A stretch of DNA of 64,000 nt from Kosakonia radicincitans DSM 16656 (GCF_000280495.2 NZ_CP018016.1:3286001-3350000), one strand, 5' to 3'. Shown: positions 45,845 through 58,652, numbered from the stretch's first letter. The notes: generated by a model from the sequence alone, not told the origin. A program made the numbers and translations.

Positions 45845-47206
45845 TCACTCCCCCGTCACACACAACCTCAGCCGCAGACCGGGTTGCACGTTTTCTGCCG
45901 TCAGCGACCAGCCATGAGCCACGGCAATTTCCTGGCAGATCGCCAGCCCCAGCCCGGCGCCGCTATCGCGCCGGTGTGCGCCGCGCCAAAAGCGCGTGAA
46001 CAATAAAGGCAGTTCGTCCCCGATAACACCCGGCCCCCAATCGCGAAGCGTGATGGCCTGCGCATGAATTTCTATATGCACGTCGCTGCCCGCAGGCGCA
46101 TGCTGGATCGCGTTTTCCATCAGGTTTTTCAGCAGGGTGAACAATGCGCCGCGATCGGCATTCCACACCACGGCAACATGCCTGAAGCTCAGCGTCAGAT
46201 TGACGCGCGCCTCTTCGGCAATGCGCTGCAGAAATCGCGCGCTATCGCGGGCGACATCCGCCACATCAACCGGCGCGAAGTGGTAGCTCAGCGGCTCGCT
46301 GGCCTCCGCGAGGATCAGCAGTTGCTGTACCTGGCGGGAAAGATGTTCCACGCGAGCCAGCAGCAGTTCGCGGGCCTCGGCACAGTCGCTCATCAATTCC
46401 ACTTCAGCGCGAATCAGCGTCAGCGGCGTCTTCAGCTCATGGGCGGCCTTCGCCAGAAAATCCTGCTGATTGCGAAACCCCGTCTCCAGCCGGGCTAATG
46501 CCTGGTTAAAACTGTCGATCAGCGGCGAAATCTCCGTGGGAACACCCGCCGTTGGCAAACGGGCATCCAGCGAGCGCGGCGAGATCGTGGCGGCTCCGGC
46601 GGATGCCTGTCGCAACGGTCGCAGCGACCAGGCCAGCGTCACCCAGGCGCACAAACCGAACACCACCAACAGCACCAGACTGAACAGCTCAATACCAAAA
46701 CGAATAAACGGCAGGGCAAATCCACGGTGCAAAAAATCGATAATCCGCGAACTGGCGCTCACCTGGATAAACCAGCGCTTTCCCTCCATGAAATAGGGAT
46801 CGCTGGTACCGCCATATTCCGCGCCCTGCAATTGAAACTTGAAGTCGCCCGCAACCGGCGCAGTAAGTTGCGGTAGCGGCGGCCAGTGCTGTGCGCCCGG
46901 CGACATCAATACCACTTTCCCGTCGGCATCCAGCACCCGGTATGCCAGTTCCTCTTCGAGGCTGCTGTAGATCCACAGCGGATAATCAGCCCCTTCACGA
47001 AAACCGATCGGCTGACCGTGAGCATCAAATTGCAACTGGCGGGCTAACGCCCGGGTGTAATCAGTCAGATCCATTCCCGGCAAACGCTCTTTCACCACCA
47101 TACCGAGCAGGATCAGCAGCGCAATGCTGAGCAGCACGCCGGTGATAAAGGCCAGTAAGATCTTGAACGACAGGCTGTTAAAGCGGCGTGTTTTCCCGGA
47201 TGGCAT
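45845..47206 (-). CDS. Two-component sensor histidine kinase
   Basis: 453 residues. Membrane helices at about 14-36 and 160-185 bracket a periplasmic sensor of about 120 residues; HAMP at about 185-240. Phospho-His in K-A-A-H-E-L-K-T-P-L-T-L, N box N-L-M-E-N-A-I-Q-H-A, G boxes D-W-G-P-G-V and G-A-G-L-G-L-A-I. Resembles QseC/PmrB/TctE kinases but not assignable. The start overlaps the end of the response-regulator gene by 29 bases; a coupled pair. Confidence 0.85.
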   Translation of the reverse strand: MPSGKTRRFNSLSFKILLAFITGVLLSIALLILLGMVVKERLPGMDLTDYTRALARQLQFDAHGQPIGFREGADYPLWIYSSLEEELAYRVLDADGKVVLMSPGAQHWPPLPQLTAPVAGDFKFQLQGAEYGGTSDPYFMEGKRWFIQVSASSRIIDFLHRGFALPFIRFGIELFSLVLLVVFGLCAWVTLAWSLRPLRQASAGAATISPRSLDARLPTAGVPTEISPLIDSFNQALARLETGFRNQQDFLAKAAHELKTPLTLIRAEVELMSDCAEARELLLARVEHLSRQVQQLLILAEASEPLSYHFAPVDVADVARDSARFLQRIAEEARVNLTLSFRHVAVVWNADRGALFTLLKNLMENAIQHAPAGSDVHIEIHAQAITLRDWGPGVIGDELPLLFTRFWRGAHRRDSGAGLGLAICQEIAVAHGWSLTAENVQPGLRLRLCVTGE

Positions 47207-47861
47207 AGCCCAGCCCCCTGATATTCACAATCTGCAAACGGGAGCCAATCGCCAGCAGTTTGCGGCGCAGCCGATACAAAACAACATCGAGGGCGTTCGG
47301 CGTAACGGCATCGCTCAGCCCCCACCCGGCCGCCTCCATACTGTTGCGGCGCACAATGCTGCCCTGCTTACGGATCAACGTCAGCATGATCTGTAGCTCA
47401 GCGGGAGCCAGCGGGACATTCTGCTGCCCGCAGCACATGACCGCCGATTCCGGCAATAAAGTGATATCGCCCCACATTGGCTTCAGGGTCTGGCTTTCGG
47501 CGGGACGACGTAATAATGCCCGCACACGAGCCACCAGCTCCTCCATGGCAAAGGGTTTGGCCAGATAATCATCGGCTCCGGCCTCCAGCCCTTCGACACG
47601 ATCGTGCAACGCATCGCGGGCGGTCAGGATCAGGCACGGCGTGACAACCTGCGCCTGGCGCAGGCGCTGCAATAACTGCAAACCGTCGCCATCCGGCAAT
47701 CCCCGATCGAGCACCAGCCCCTGGTAAGCCACTTGCTGTATGGCATGCCAGGCGGCATCGCCGCGACCGACGATATCCGTGGCGATCCCGGCGGCGCCCA
47801 GCCCTTTACCGATCAGGCGCGCCAGATGGTCATGATCTTCTATTAACAGTATTCGGCTCAT
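47178..47861 (-). CDS. OmpR-family response regulator
   Basis: 227 residues. Receiver with D-H acid pocket (I-E-D-H-D), phospho-acceptor Asp in L-V-L-D-R-G-L-P-D-G-D-G (about residue 53) and Lys in L-A-K-P-F-A; winged-helix domain ending Y-A-I-R-E-N-T-P-L. Start codon overlaps the stop of the preceding mipA-like gene by one base. Together with the kinase it probably controls its own operon and thus the outer-membrane protein. Confidence 0.86.
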   Translation of the reverse strand: MSRILLIEDHDHLARLIGKGLGAAGIATDIVGRGDAAWHAIQQVAYQGLVLDRGLPDGDGLQLLQRLRQAQVVTPCLILTARDALHDRVEGLEAGADDYLAKPFAMEELVARVRALLRRPAESQTLKPMWGDITLLPESAVMCCGQQNVPLAPAELQIMLTLIRKQGSIVRRNSMEAAGWGLSDAVTPNALDVVLYRLRRKLLAIGSRLQIVNIRGLGYAIRENTPL

Positions 47862-48619
47862 CAGAAGTCGTAGAGATAACTCACAAAAAATCGGTTTTCG
47901 TTGGTCCTGTCCACCAGCGGGCTATCCTTAATTTCTGATGCCAGCAGCGTCGCCTGCACATCCACCATCAACAACTGGTGAGTGCTGAACTGCCAGCGGC
48001 CATTGAGGCCAATTTCCGTGTTCAGCGCGGCGTCCCCCTGCCAGGCAGGTCGCCAGGCGCGGGCTTCATCGCTGCGCACGCCATAGTAATAATTCACATA
48101 ATTGCTGTCGTAACGGTTCGCCACAACACGCGGCGTCAGGGTCACATCGCCCCACTGCCAGCTACGCTCCGCGCCAAGACGCAGGCGTTGCCCGTTGCTG
48201 TTACCGGAGATATCGTGCGACCAGTCGGTGAAAATATTCACCAGCGGGTTCTGCCACTCCACGTTGACGCCAGCCCACACGCCGCCTTTGCGCTTATCCA
48301 TCCCACGCAGAATTTCGGCATCGTCGGAGGCGTAGCCTGCGCCATCATAGCGGGCTATTAGACCGGCATTTAGCCGTTGGGTTTCACTCCACTGCCAGGC
48401 AGGTAATTTCACTTCAGCAGTGGTGCCTAAAAAGCGGAAATAACGGTTTTCGATATGCAGTACCGGCAGCGGCGTGTATTCGCGGTCGATCCCGGTATAG
48501 GGTTTTTGCGTGCTGGCAACGCCGACGCCCAGCCCCCAGGTGGTGGCGTCATCGGCAAGGGCGGAAAATGAGAGAGACAGCAAACTGGCAGCAATAATGC
48601 GGTGCGGCACAACAACCAT
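47861..48619 (-). CDS. MipA/OmpV family outer-membrane protein
   Basis: 252 residues. Signal peptide about 1-22 (ends A-L-A before D-D-A-T-T-W-G). The rest alternates strands of a beta-barrel and ends F-V-S-Y-L-Y-D-F, with the C-terminal Phe typical of outer-membrane barrels. MipA was described as a scaffold for MltA and PBP1B; OmpV-type proteins bind host or antimicrobial ligands. First gene of a three-gene operon with a two-component system, which suggests that its level responds to an envelope signal. Confidence 0.8.
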   Translation of the reverse strand: MVVVPHRIIAASLLSLSFSALADDATTWGLGVGVASTQKPYTGIDREYTPLPVLHIENRYFRFLGTTAEVKLPAWQWSETQRLNAGLIARYDGAGYASDDAEILRGMDKRKGGVWAGVNVEWQNPLVNIFTDWSHDISGNSNGQRLRLGAERSWQWGDVTLTPRVVANRYDSNYVNYYYGVRSDEARAWRPAWQGDAALNTEIGLNGRWQFSTHQLLMVDVQATLLASEIKDSPLVDRTNENRFFVSYLYDF

Positions 48620-48724
48620 AATGGCGCTCCTGTTAGCAATGGAAGCGCTATCATCCGCGGTGAAAACTTACGGGGAACTTACCGGAAAGCGACTTGTAAC
48701 TTATTTGTCGGGGAGAAACGAAAG

Positions 48725-48750
48725 GCCCGGCACGCAAAGCGCCGCCGGGC
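48725..48750 (-). terminator. Hairpin after cobB
   Basis: GCCCGGC / GCCGGGC seven-base stem; read leftward it is followed by CTTTCGTTT. It lies 43 bases beyond the cobB stop and before the mipA-like promoter region. Confidence 0.55.
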
Positions 48751-48792
48751 GACAAGCAAACGGCATACTCCCGCTTGTGCGAGAGAGTGTCG

Positions 48793-49614
48793 TTACAGCC
48801 CTTTCAGCAATTTTTCCACAAACTCTGGCACCACTTCGCTTGCCAGCCCATAGTGCTTCTCTTCGAACTCGCTGCCGACCTGGCTCGGTTCAAGGTTCAG
48901 CTCAACGGTGTGCGCGCCCTGTAGTTTCGCTTCGTGGACAAACCCGGCAGCCGGGTAAACATGCCCGGATGTGCCAATGGCGATAAAGACATCGGCCATC
49001 GCCAGCGCGCTGTAAATTTCATCCATGCCCAGCGGCATCTCGCCAAACCACACCACATGCGGGCGCAGCGGCGCGGGGAACTGGCAGCAGTGACATTTAT
49101 CTTCACGCGTGACATCGCCGGTCCACTCCAGCACCTGCCCGCTCTGCGAGCAGCGCACTTTCAGTAGCTCACCGTGCATATGGATAATGTTTTTGTTGCC
49201 GGCGCGCTCATGTAGGTTATCGATATTTTGCGTGATCAGCAGGAAACGATCGCCCAGCGCCTGCTCCAGCTTCGCCAGCGCCAGGTGCGCGGCGTTCGGC
49301 ACAATCTCCGGCAATTGCAACTGCCGACGACGATCGTTATAAAAAGTCTGCACCAGCTGCGGGTTGCGGGCAAAACCTTCCGGCGTTGCCACATCTTCCA
49401 CATGATGCTCTTCCCACAGCCCGTCGGCGGCGCGAAAAGTACGAATGCCGGATTCGGCAGAAATGCCCGCTCCGGTCAGGACGACGACTCTTGGTTTTTC
49501 CATCAGTTCCGGTACCACTCTGTCTCTGAAGAAAATTCGCTGGCGTAACCGCTCGCGCTGGCGGCGTTTGTTACGGCGAAAACGGCTGAGACGATGTAAA
49601 CGACGCGATTGCAT
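48793..49614 (-). CDS. cobB: NAD-dependent protein deacylase CobB
   Basis: 273 residues (E. coli 279), class III sirtuin. [10 protein letters not shown] and T-Q-N-I-D-N-L-H motifs, catalytic His in H-M-H-G-E, zinc Cys pairs V-R-C-S and C-H-C-C. The first 37 residues are a very basic Arg-rich extension; a second ATG at residue 38 (M-E-K-P-R-V-V-V-L) would give the short isoform known in E. coli. Removes acetyl and succinyl groups from lysines, including acetyl-CoA synthetase. Sixteen bases after nagK. Confidence 0.95.
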   Translation of the reverse strand: MQSRRLHRLSRFRRNKRRQRERLRQRIFFRDRVVPELMEKPRVVVLTGAGISAESGIRTFRAADGLWEEHHVEDVATPEGFARNPQLVQTFYNDRRRQLQLPEIVPNAAHLALAKLEQALGDRFLLITQNIDNLHERAGNKNIIHMHGELLKVRCSQSGQVLEWTGDVTREDKCHCCQFPAPLRPHVVWFGEMPLGMDEIYSALAMADVFIAIGTSGHVYPAAGFVHEAKLQGAHTVELNLEPSQVGSEFEEKHYGLASEVVPEFVEKLLKGL

Positions 49615-49630
49615 GGCATCCTCTCAGGAT

Positions 49631-50548
49631 TTAATCAGTTAAGTGAAGGAAGGCCGCGCCGCGCATGCCGCCCGCATCGCCGTGGCGAGCACGTTCAATA
49701 CGCGGGACATCGCCTGCCGGCAGCAGATGCGGCGCAATGCGTTCCGGCAACAGCCGGGTCAGTGCGCTGAAGTTTGATAAACCACCGCCGATCACCAGCA
49801 GATCGGGATCGACAATGGTCAGAATATTGCCCAGACACACCGCCAGTAAATCCACATAGCGCTCAACATGGGCCCGCGCTTTCGCCTCGCCCTGCTCCCA
49901 GTGCGAAATGATTTCCGGCGCTGACAACGATTGATGGTAGAAGTACTGATACAGCCACGCAAAACCGCGTCCCGAGAGATAGTTCTCAATGCAGCCAATT
50001 TTGCCGCAGCCGCAGCGGGTTAACGGAAAGTCAAAACCCATCAGCCCCAGCGCATCCACCGGCAGGCGAATATGACCAAATTCTCCGGTAATAAAACGAC
50101 GCCCGGTCACCGATTTCCCGTTCACCACCAGCCCGCCGCCCATGCCAGTGCCGAGGATCAACCCCATCACCAGCGGATAGTCGCGGAATTCATCATCCCA
50201 GGCTTCTGAGAGGGTAAAGCAGTTGGCATCGTTATCGATACGCACATCCCGCGCAAGCAGAGCGCTGAGATCGGTGCGCAGCGGCTGACCGCTGGCGGCA
50301 GGAAGGTTGGAGGCATACAGCGTACCGTCGGCGGTCTCTGGCATACCAGGAATACCGACGCCGACGCTGCCTTTGCTACCGAAGCGTTCATCCGCTTCGG
50401 CAACCAGCCCGGTGATGGCGCGCAAAAACGCGTCGTAACTGTCGTGGGGCGTGGCGACGCGCTTTTCCCACTGTAAGCGTCGCTCAGCGTCAAAGACGCC
50501 TAACGCGATTTTACTGCCGCCGATATCAAATCCGTAATTCATCGCCAC
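49631..50548 (-). CDS. nagK: N-acetyl-D-glucosamine kinase
   Basis: 305 residues (E. coli 303), ROK family. ATP motif F-D-I-G-G-S-K-I-A near the N-terminus; ROK zinc cluster G-H-I-R-L ... [11 protein letters not shown]. Phosphorylates GlcNAc released from cell-wall recycling. Followed by cobB as in E. coli, and 32 bases after lolE. Confidence 0.94.
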   Translation of the reverse strand: MAMNYGFDIGGSKIALGVFDAERRLQWEKRVATPHDSYDAFLRAITGLVAEADERFGSKGSVGVGIPGMPETADGTLYASNLPAASGQPLRTDLSALLARDVRIDNDANCFTLSEAWDDEFRDYPLVMGLILGTGMGGGLVVNGKSVTGRRFITGEFGHIRLPVDALGLMGFDFPLTRCGCGKIGCIENYLSGRGFAWLYQYFYHQSLSAPEIISHWEQGEAKARAHVERYVDLLAVCLGNILTIVDPDLLVIGGGLSNFSALTRLLPERIAPHLLPAGDVPRIERARHGDAGGMRGAAFLHLTD

Positions 50549-50580
50549 TCCTTCGTTGTGGCCCTGTGAAAACGGCGGGA

Positions 50581-51824
50581 TTACTGCCCGCTCAGTACTC
50601 TTGCCGGATCAATATTGCTCGCCCGGCGCGCCGGATACCAGCTCGCCAGCAGGCTCAGAAGTAACGCCGTCACCAGCACGTACACCACATCCAGCGGGTG
50701 TAACTCTGACGGCAGGAAATCGATAAAGTAGATATCCCCCGACAGGAACTGATGACCAATAATCTTCTCAATCACGTTGATAATCGGTGTCAGTTGCAGC
50801 GCCACAATAACACCAATCACCACGCCGCAGAGGCTGCCCAGCAGCCCGGCCAGCAGCCCGTACCAGACAAACACGGCGCGGATCAGGCCATCTTTCGCCC
50901 CCAGCGTGCGCAGCACGGCAATGTCGCCGCTTTTGTCTTTTACCGCCATCACCAGTGTCGAGACAATATTAAAACAGGCCACGCCAATCACCAGCACCAT
51001 CGCCAGATACATAATGGCGCGGATCATCTGGATGTCGCGGTACATATAGCCGTACTTGCCGATCCAGCTTTTGATATAGACATAGTTGTTCGTGACGCTG
51101 CCCGCATCGCGCACCAGCTTATTGGCGTTAAACACATCATTCACTTTGATGTCGATACCGGTAATGCTGCTGCCCATCTCCAGATACTGCTGCGCATCCG
51201 CCATCGGGATCATGGCATAGCTGTGATCAAGCTGGCCGCTGAGCTGTAAAATCCCGGTTACGTGCAGACGCACGCGTTTCGGTTGCAGCAGTTTGTGCGC
51301 GTCGTCCGAGTTGGGGATCATGATCGATACCCAGTCGCCCTGCTTCACTTTTAGCGCATCGGCAACGCCTTTGCCGAGAATGATTTGCTGCTCACCGGCA
51401 CGGAAATTCTGCCAGGCATCGCCCTGCACAAATTTCGGCAGCGCGCTCAGCTCGCTCTCCTGCGCCGGATCAACGCCTTTCACCTGGATGGCGCGCAAAT
51501 TCGCCCCACTTTCTACCAGCCCGGTAAAATTAATATAGGGCGCAGCGGCAGCAATGCCGGGAACTTTTTTCACTTTTTCCAGCGCCGTGTCCCAGTCGTT
51601 CCACGGCTGATTCACCGGCTCGATCTCGCCGTGCGGCACCACCGCCAGAATGCGGTTGTTCAACTCGCGCTCGAAACCGTTCATCGCGCTTAAACCGACG
51701 ATCAACACCGCCACACCCAGCGCGATACCGACAGTGGAGATCACCGAAATCAGCGACACCATTCCGCCGCGACGGCGACCGCGGCTAAAGCGCAGACCAA
51801 TCAATAACGACAGAGGCAGCGCCA

Positions 51825-51825
<1 letters not shown>
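50581..51825 (-). CDS. lolE: Lipoprotein-releasing system permease LolE
   Basis: 414 residues, the E. coli length. MacB/FtsX-type: first membrane helix about 23-45, large periplasmic domain, then three C-terminal helices. Works with LolC and LolD to release outer-membrane lipoproteins to LolA. The start codon shares one base with the end of lolD. Confidence 0.95.
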
Positions 51826-53802
<1,977 letters not shown>

Positions 53803-54010
53803 TCAGCGTGATATGAAAAAAAGCCGGGAAATCAACTCAATAATTCCATTCTGCCAACGCTGAACTGCTGCATGTTTGCACAGAGGTCAACCACAAACGA
53901 TTCTGATCTTAATCCTAAAATGACAAAATACAGATATTTTCGCATCACATTCACGCCCTCAATAGTCAGGATAAAAGACTTAATTTTTTGTAATGCAGGG
54001 GACTAAGGAC

Positions 54011-55084
54011 GTGAAACAAAAAGCTTTGTGGCTAAACCAAATTAAAGGGTTATGTATTTGTCTGGTGGTGATTTACCACTCTGTGATTACCTTTTATCCG
54101 CATCTCAATGTATTTCAGCATCCATGGTCGCAAACGCTCTCGAAGTGCTGGGTCTACTTCAATCTTTACCTCGCACCTTTTCGCATGCCGGTGTTCTTTT
54201 TTATCTCCGGCTATTTGATTCGCCGCTATATCGATGAGGTGCCGTGGAAAGAGACCATCGATAAACGCATCTGGAGCATTGTATATGTGCTGGCGTTGTG
54301 GGGCGTATTGCAGTGGGCAGGCTTAAGCCAGCTTAATGCATGGCTGGCACCGGAACGCGATCTGAGCAACGCCGCGAATGCTGCTTACGCTGGTAGCTGG
54401 ATTGAGTTTTTACAGGGGATGCTCACCGCGAGCACCAGTCTGTGGTATCTGTACGCGCTGGTGGTCTATTTCACCCTGTGTAAACTGTTGAGCCGCTGGA
54501 AAGTGCCAATGCTGGCGCTGATGATCCTGAGCAGCCTGGCGATCAATTATCTGCCGCTGCCGTGGTGGGGAATGAACAGCGTAGTACGTAATATGATTTT
54601 CTACTCGCTGGGTGCCTGGTATGGCGCAAGCCTGATGGAGTGGGTCAAAACCGTACAAATTCGCCGTTACGGCGTGCTGTTTGCCCTCGCGATGGTCGCG
54701 GCCTTCGGCCTGTGGATGTTCGCGATGCCGTTGCCGCTCTGCCTGCTTTCTATCGTCGCCATTATGCGGCTGTTCTGGGAGCTGGAGCAGCGTTTCCCGC
54801 CGAGTGAAAAGAGCCTGTTGAATGTAGTGGGCAGCAATACACTGGCGATTTACACCACCCATCGCATTCTGGTTGAGGGATTCAGCCTGGCGCTGATCAA
54901 ACCGCTGAATGCCGGTGTCTGGCCGCCGCAAACCGAACTGGCGCTGCTGCTGGTCTATCCGTTTGCGACTTTGCTTATCTGTACGCTGTTTGGATTGCTG
55001 GTGCGCAAACTCTCCAGCGCCTTGTTTGGCGATCTCTTTTTCACCCCTCCGGCAAAACTCTTCCAACCCGCCACCGCACGCTGA
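54011..55084 (+). CDS. ycfT: Acyltransferase-3 family membrane protein YcfT
   Basis: 357 residues from a GTG at 54011, the same length as E. coli YcfT. About ten membrane segments; acyltransferase-3 motif with His in V-V-I-Y-H-S-V-I-T-F-Y near residue 23, and R-M-P-V-F-F-F-I-S-G-Y. Family members O-acylate glycans or lipids; YcfT substrate is unknown. The GTG has AGGGG 8-9 bases upstream; an in-frame ATG at 53993 is the alternative. Confidence 0.88.
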   Translation: MKQKALWLNQIKGLCICLVVIYHSVITFYPHLNVFQHPWSQTLSKCWVYFNLYLAPFRMPVFFFISGYLIRRYIDEVPWKETIDKRIWSIVYVLALWGVLQWAGLSQLNAWLAPERDLSNAANAAYAGSWIEFLQGMLTASTSLWYLYALVVYFTLCKLLSRWKVPMLALMILSSLAINYLPLPWWGMNSVVRNMIFYSLGAWYGASLMEWVKTVQIRRYGVLFALAMVAAFGLWMFAMPLPLCLLSIVAIMRLFWELEQRFPPSEKSLLNVVGSNTLAIYTTHRILVEGFSLALIKPLNAGVWPPQTELALLLVYPFATLLICTLFGLLVRKLSSALFGDLFFTPPAKLFQPATAR

Positions 55085-55195
55085 TCCATGCGTTCACCTT
55101 GGCTAAAATGACGCAATCGCGGATAATCAAGGGATTGCGTATCAGTGATATGCCCCCATGTGGGGGTATATCCACAAGAGACTCCGACACCTTCT

Positions 55196-58100
55196 ATGCC
55201 TGAACAATATCGTTATTCACTGCCGACCAAAGCGGGTGACCAGCGCCAGTTTGGCGAACTCACCGGCGCCGCCTGCGCCACCGAAGTGGCGGAAATCATT
55301 GAGCGCCATGCTGGTCCCGTGGTGCTGATCGCACCGGATATGCAAAACGCCCTGCGCTTGCAGGACGAGATAAGCCAGTTTACCGATAACCTGGTCATGA
55401 ACCTGGCCGACTGGGAAACTCTGCCCTACGACAGCTTCTCGCCACACCAGGAGATCATCTCTTCCCGTCTTTCCACCCTCTACCAGCTGCCAGCCATGCA
55501 GCGTGGCGTGCTGATTGTGCCGGTCAATACCTTGATGCAGCGCGTCTGCCCGCACAACTATCTGCACGGCCATGCGCTGGTGATGAAAAAAGGGCAGCGG
55601 CTGTCTCGCGATCAGCTGCGCGCGCAGCTGGACAGTGCGGGTTACCGCCATGTTGATCAGGTGATGGAGCACGGCGAGTATGCCACGCGCGGCGCACTGC
55701 TGGATCTCTTCCCGATGGGCAGCGATCAGCCGTTCCGTCTCGACTTTTTCGACGATGAAATCGACAGCTTACGGCTGTTCGACGCCGATACCCAGCGCAC
55801 GCTGGAAGAGGTCGAGGCGATTAATTTACTGCCTGCGCATGAATTCCCGACCGATAAAAATGCCATTGAGCTGTTCCGCAGCCAGTGGCGCGATCGGTTT
55901 GAGGTGAAGCGCGATGCAGAACACATTTATCAGCAGGTGAGCAAAGGCACCCTGCCCGCCGGGATCGAATACTGGCAGCCGCTGTTCTTTAGCGAACCGC
56001 TGTCGCCGCTGTTTAGCTATTTCCCGGCGAATACGCTGCTGGTCAACACCGGCGATCTGGAAGCCAGTGCGGAACGTTTCCAGCAGGAGACGCAGGCGCG
56101 CTTCGAGAGCCGCGGTGTGGATCCGATGCGCCCGCTGTTGCCGCCGGAAAGCTTATGGCTGCGCAGCGACGCGCTGTTCAGCGAACTGAAAAAATGGCCG
56201 CGTATCCAGCTCAAAACTGAACGGCTCAGTGAAAAAGCCGCGCACGTTAATCTCGGTTATCGCGCGTTGCCAGAACTGGCGGTACAGGCGCAGCAAAAAT
56301 CACCGCTGGATAACCTGCGTAAGTTCCTTGAGTCCTTCAGCGGCCCGGTGGTTTTCTCGGTCGAGAGCGAAGGCCGCCGCGAAGCGCTGATAGAACTGCT
56401 GGCGCGCATTAAAGTGGCGCCCAAACGCATTTTGCGTCTCGACGAAGCGTCAACGCCGGGCGCCTGGCTGATGCTCGGTTCCGCAGAGCACGGTTTTATC
56501 GACACCCTACGCAACCGGGCACTGATTTGCGAAAGCGATCTGCTGGGCGAACGCGTTGCGCGCCGCCGCCAGGATACGCGACGGACGATTAATCCCGACA
56601 CGCTGATCCGTAACCTCGCTGAGTTGCACGACGGCCAGCCAGTGGTGCATCTGGAACATGGCGTCGGGCGTTATGCCGGTATGACCACGCTGGAAGCCGG
56701 CGGCATTAAAGGCGAATACCTGATGCTGACGTACGCCGGTGACGCCAAACTTTATGTCCCGGTCTCTTCGCTGCATCTAATCAGCCGCTATGCGGGCGGC
56801 GCAGAAGAGACTGCCCCGCTGCATAAACTGGGCAGCGATGCCTGGGCGCGGGCACGGCAGAAAGCGGCGGAAAAAGTGCGTGATGTGGCGGCCGAGCTGC
56901 TGGATATCTACGCGCAGCGCGCGGCAAAAGCAGGTTTTGCCTTCAAGCACGATCGTGAACAATATCAACTGTTCTGCGATAGTTTCCCCTTCGAAACCAC
57001 GCCGGATCAGGCGCAGGCGATCAACGCCGTGCTCAGCGATATGTGTCAGCCGCTGGCGATGGATCGTCTGGTGTGCGGCGATGTGGGTTTCGGTAAAACC
57101 GAAGTGGCGATGCGCGCGGCATTCCTTGCCGTCGAAAACAACAAGCAGGTGGCGGTGCTGGTGCCAACCACCCTGCTGGCGCAGCAGCACTTTGATAACT
57201 TCCGCGACCGTTTTGCCAACTGGCCGGTACGCATTGAGATGCTCTCACGCTTCCGCAGCGCCAAAGAGCAGTCGCAAATTCTTGAACAGGCCGCTGAGGG
57301 CAAAATCGATATTCTGATCGGCACGCACAAACTGCTGCAAAGCGATGTGAAGCTGAAAGATCTCGGCCTGCTGATTGTCGACGAAGAGCACCGCTTCGGC
57401 GTGCGCCATAAAGAGCGCATCAAAGCGATGCGTGCCGATGTCGATATTCTGACGCTGACGGCAACGCCGATCCCGCGCACGCTGAATATGGCAATGAGCG
57501 GGATGCGCGACCTGTCGATCATCGCCACGCCACCTGCGCGCCGTCTGGCGGTAAAAACCTTTGTTCGGGAGTACGACAGCCTGGTGGTACGTGAGGCGAT
57601 CCTGCGTGAAGTGCTGCGCGGCGGGCAGGTCTATTACTTGTATAACGATGTGGAGAATATCCAGAAAGCCGCCGCCAGGCTGGCGGAGCTGGTGCCGGAA
57701 GCGCGCATCGCTATCGGTCACGGGCAGATGCGCGAGCGCGAACTGGAACGGGTGATGAACGATTTCCATCATCAGCGTTTCAACGTGCTGGTCTGCACCA
57801 CCATTATTGAAACCGGGATCGATATTCCGACTGCCAATACCATTATCATCGAACGCGCCGATCACTTTGGTCTCGCCCAGTTGCACCAGTTGCGCGGACG
57901 CGTCGGTCGCTCACACCACCAGGCCTACGCCTGGTTGCTGACGCCGCACCCGAAAGCGATGACAACCGATGCGCAAAAACGGCTGGAAGCTATCGCCTCG
58001 CTGGAGGATTTGGGCGCAGGTTTTGCGCTGGCAACGCACGATCTGGAGATCCGTGGGGCGGGCGAGCTGCTCGGTGAAGATCAGAGTGGCCAGATGGAAA

Positions 58101-58642
58101 CCATCGGTTTCTCGCTGTATATGGAACTGCTGGAAAACGCAGTTGATGCGCTGAAGGCCGGTCGCGAGCCGTCGCTGGAGGATTTAACCAGCCAGCAGAC
58201 CGAGGTCGAATTGCGCATGCCTTCGCTATTGCCGGACGATTTTATTCCTGATGTTAATACGCGTCTGTCATTCTATAAACGCATCGCCAGCGCGAAAGAT
58301 GCGAACGCACTGGAAGAGATAAAAGTCGAACTGATCGATCGCTTTGGGCTGCTACCGGATGCGGCGCGTAACCTGCTGGATATCGCCCTGTTGCGCCAGC
58401 AAGCGCAGAAGCTGGGGATCCGCAAACTGGAAGGCAATGAAAAAGGCGGCATCATCGAGTTCAACGAGAAAAACAATGTCAACCCGGTGTGGCTGATTGG
58501 TCTGCTGCAAAAACAGCCGCAGCATTTCCGTCTGGATGGTCCGACGCGGCTGAAATTTATGCAGGATCTGAGCGAACGGAAAACCCGCATGGGCTGGGTG
58601 CGTAATTTTATGCAGCAACTGGCCGAAAACGCCGTCGCCTGA
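55196..58642 (+). CDS. mfd: Transcription-repair coupling factor Mfd
   Basis: 1148 residues, the E. coli length. UvrB-homology module (N-terminus to about 350), RNA-polymerase-interacting domain about 470-550 (H-L-E-H-G-V-G-R-Y), RecG-like motor with Walker A G-D-V-G-F-G-K-T-E and D-E-E-H-R-F, TRG motif, and C-terminal autoinhibitory domain. Frees stalled RNA polymerase and recruits UvrA. Start at M-P-E-Q-Y-R-Y fits E. coli; an upstream in-frame ATG (55145) is not conserved. Confidence 0.97.
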   Translation: MPEQYRYSLPTKAGDQRQFGELTGAACATEVAEIIERHAGPVVLIAPDMQNALRLQDEISQFTDNLVMNLADWETLPYDSFSPHQEIISSRLSTLYQLPAMQRGVLIVPVNTLMQRVCPHNYLHGHALVMKKGQRLSRDQLRAQLDSAGYRHVDQVMEHGEYATRGALLDLFPMGSDQPFRLDFFDDEIDSLRLFDADTQRTLEEVEAINLLPAHEFPTDKNAIELFRSQWRDRFEVKRDAEHIYQQVSKGTLPAGIEYWQPLFFSEPLSPLFSYFPANTLLVNTGDLEASAERFQQETQARFESRGVDPMRPLLPPESLWLRSDALFSELKKWPRIQLKTERLSEKAAHVNLGYRALPELAVQAQQKSPLDNLRKFLESFSGPVVFSVESEGRREALIELLARIKVAPKRILRLDEASTPGAWLMLGSAEHGFIDTLRNRALICESDLLGERVARRRQDTRRTINPDTLIRNLAELHDGQPVVHLEHGVGRYAGMTTLEAGGIKGEYLMLTYAGDAKLYVPVSSLHLISRYAGGAEETAPLHKLGSDAWARARQKAAEKVRDVAAELLDIYAQRAAKAGFAFKHDREQYQLFCDSFPFETTPDQAQAINAVLSDMCQPLAMDRLVCGDVGFGKTEVAMRAAFLAVENNKQVAVLVPTTLLAQQHFDNFRDRFANWPVRIEMLSRFRSAKEQSQILEQAAEGKIDILIGTHKLLQSDVKLKDLGLLIVDEEHRFGVRHKERIKAMRADVDILTLTATPIPRTLNMAMSGMRDLSIIATPPARRLAVKTFVREYDSLVVREAILREVLRGGQVYYLYNDVENIQKAAARLAELVPEARIAIGHGQMRERELERVMNDFHHQRFNVLVCTTIIETGIDIPTANTIIIERADHFGLAQLHQLRGRVGRSHHQAYAWLLTPHPKAMTTDAQKRLEAIASLEDLGAGFALATHDLEIRGAGELLGEDQSGQMETIGFSLYMELLENAVDALKAGREPSLEDLTSQQTEVELRMPSLLPDDFIPDVNTRLSFYKRIASAKDANALEEIKVELIDRFGLLPDAARNLLDIALLRQQAQKLGIRKLEGNEKGGIIEFNEKNNVNPVWLIGLLQKQPQHFRLDGPTRLKFMQDLSERKTRMGWVRNFMQQLAENAVA

Positions 58643-58652
58643 TGGTCTCAGC

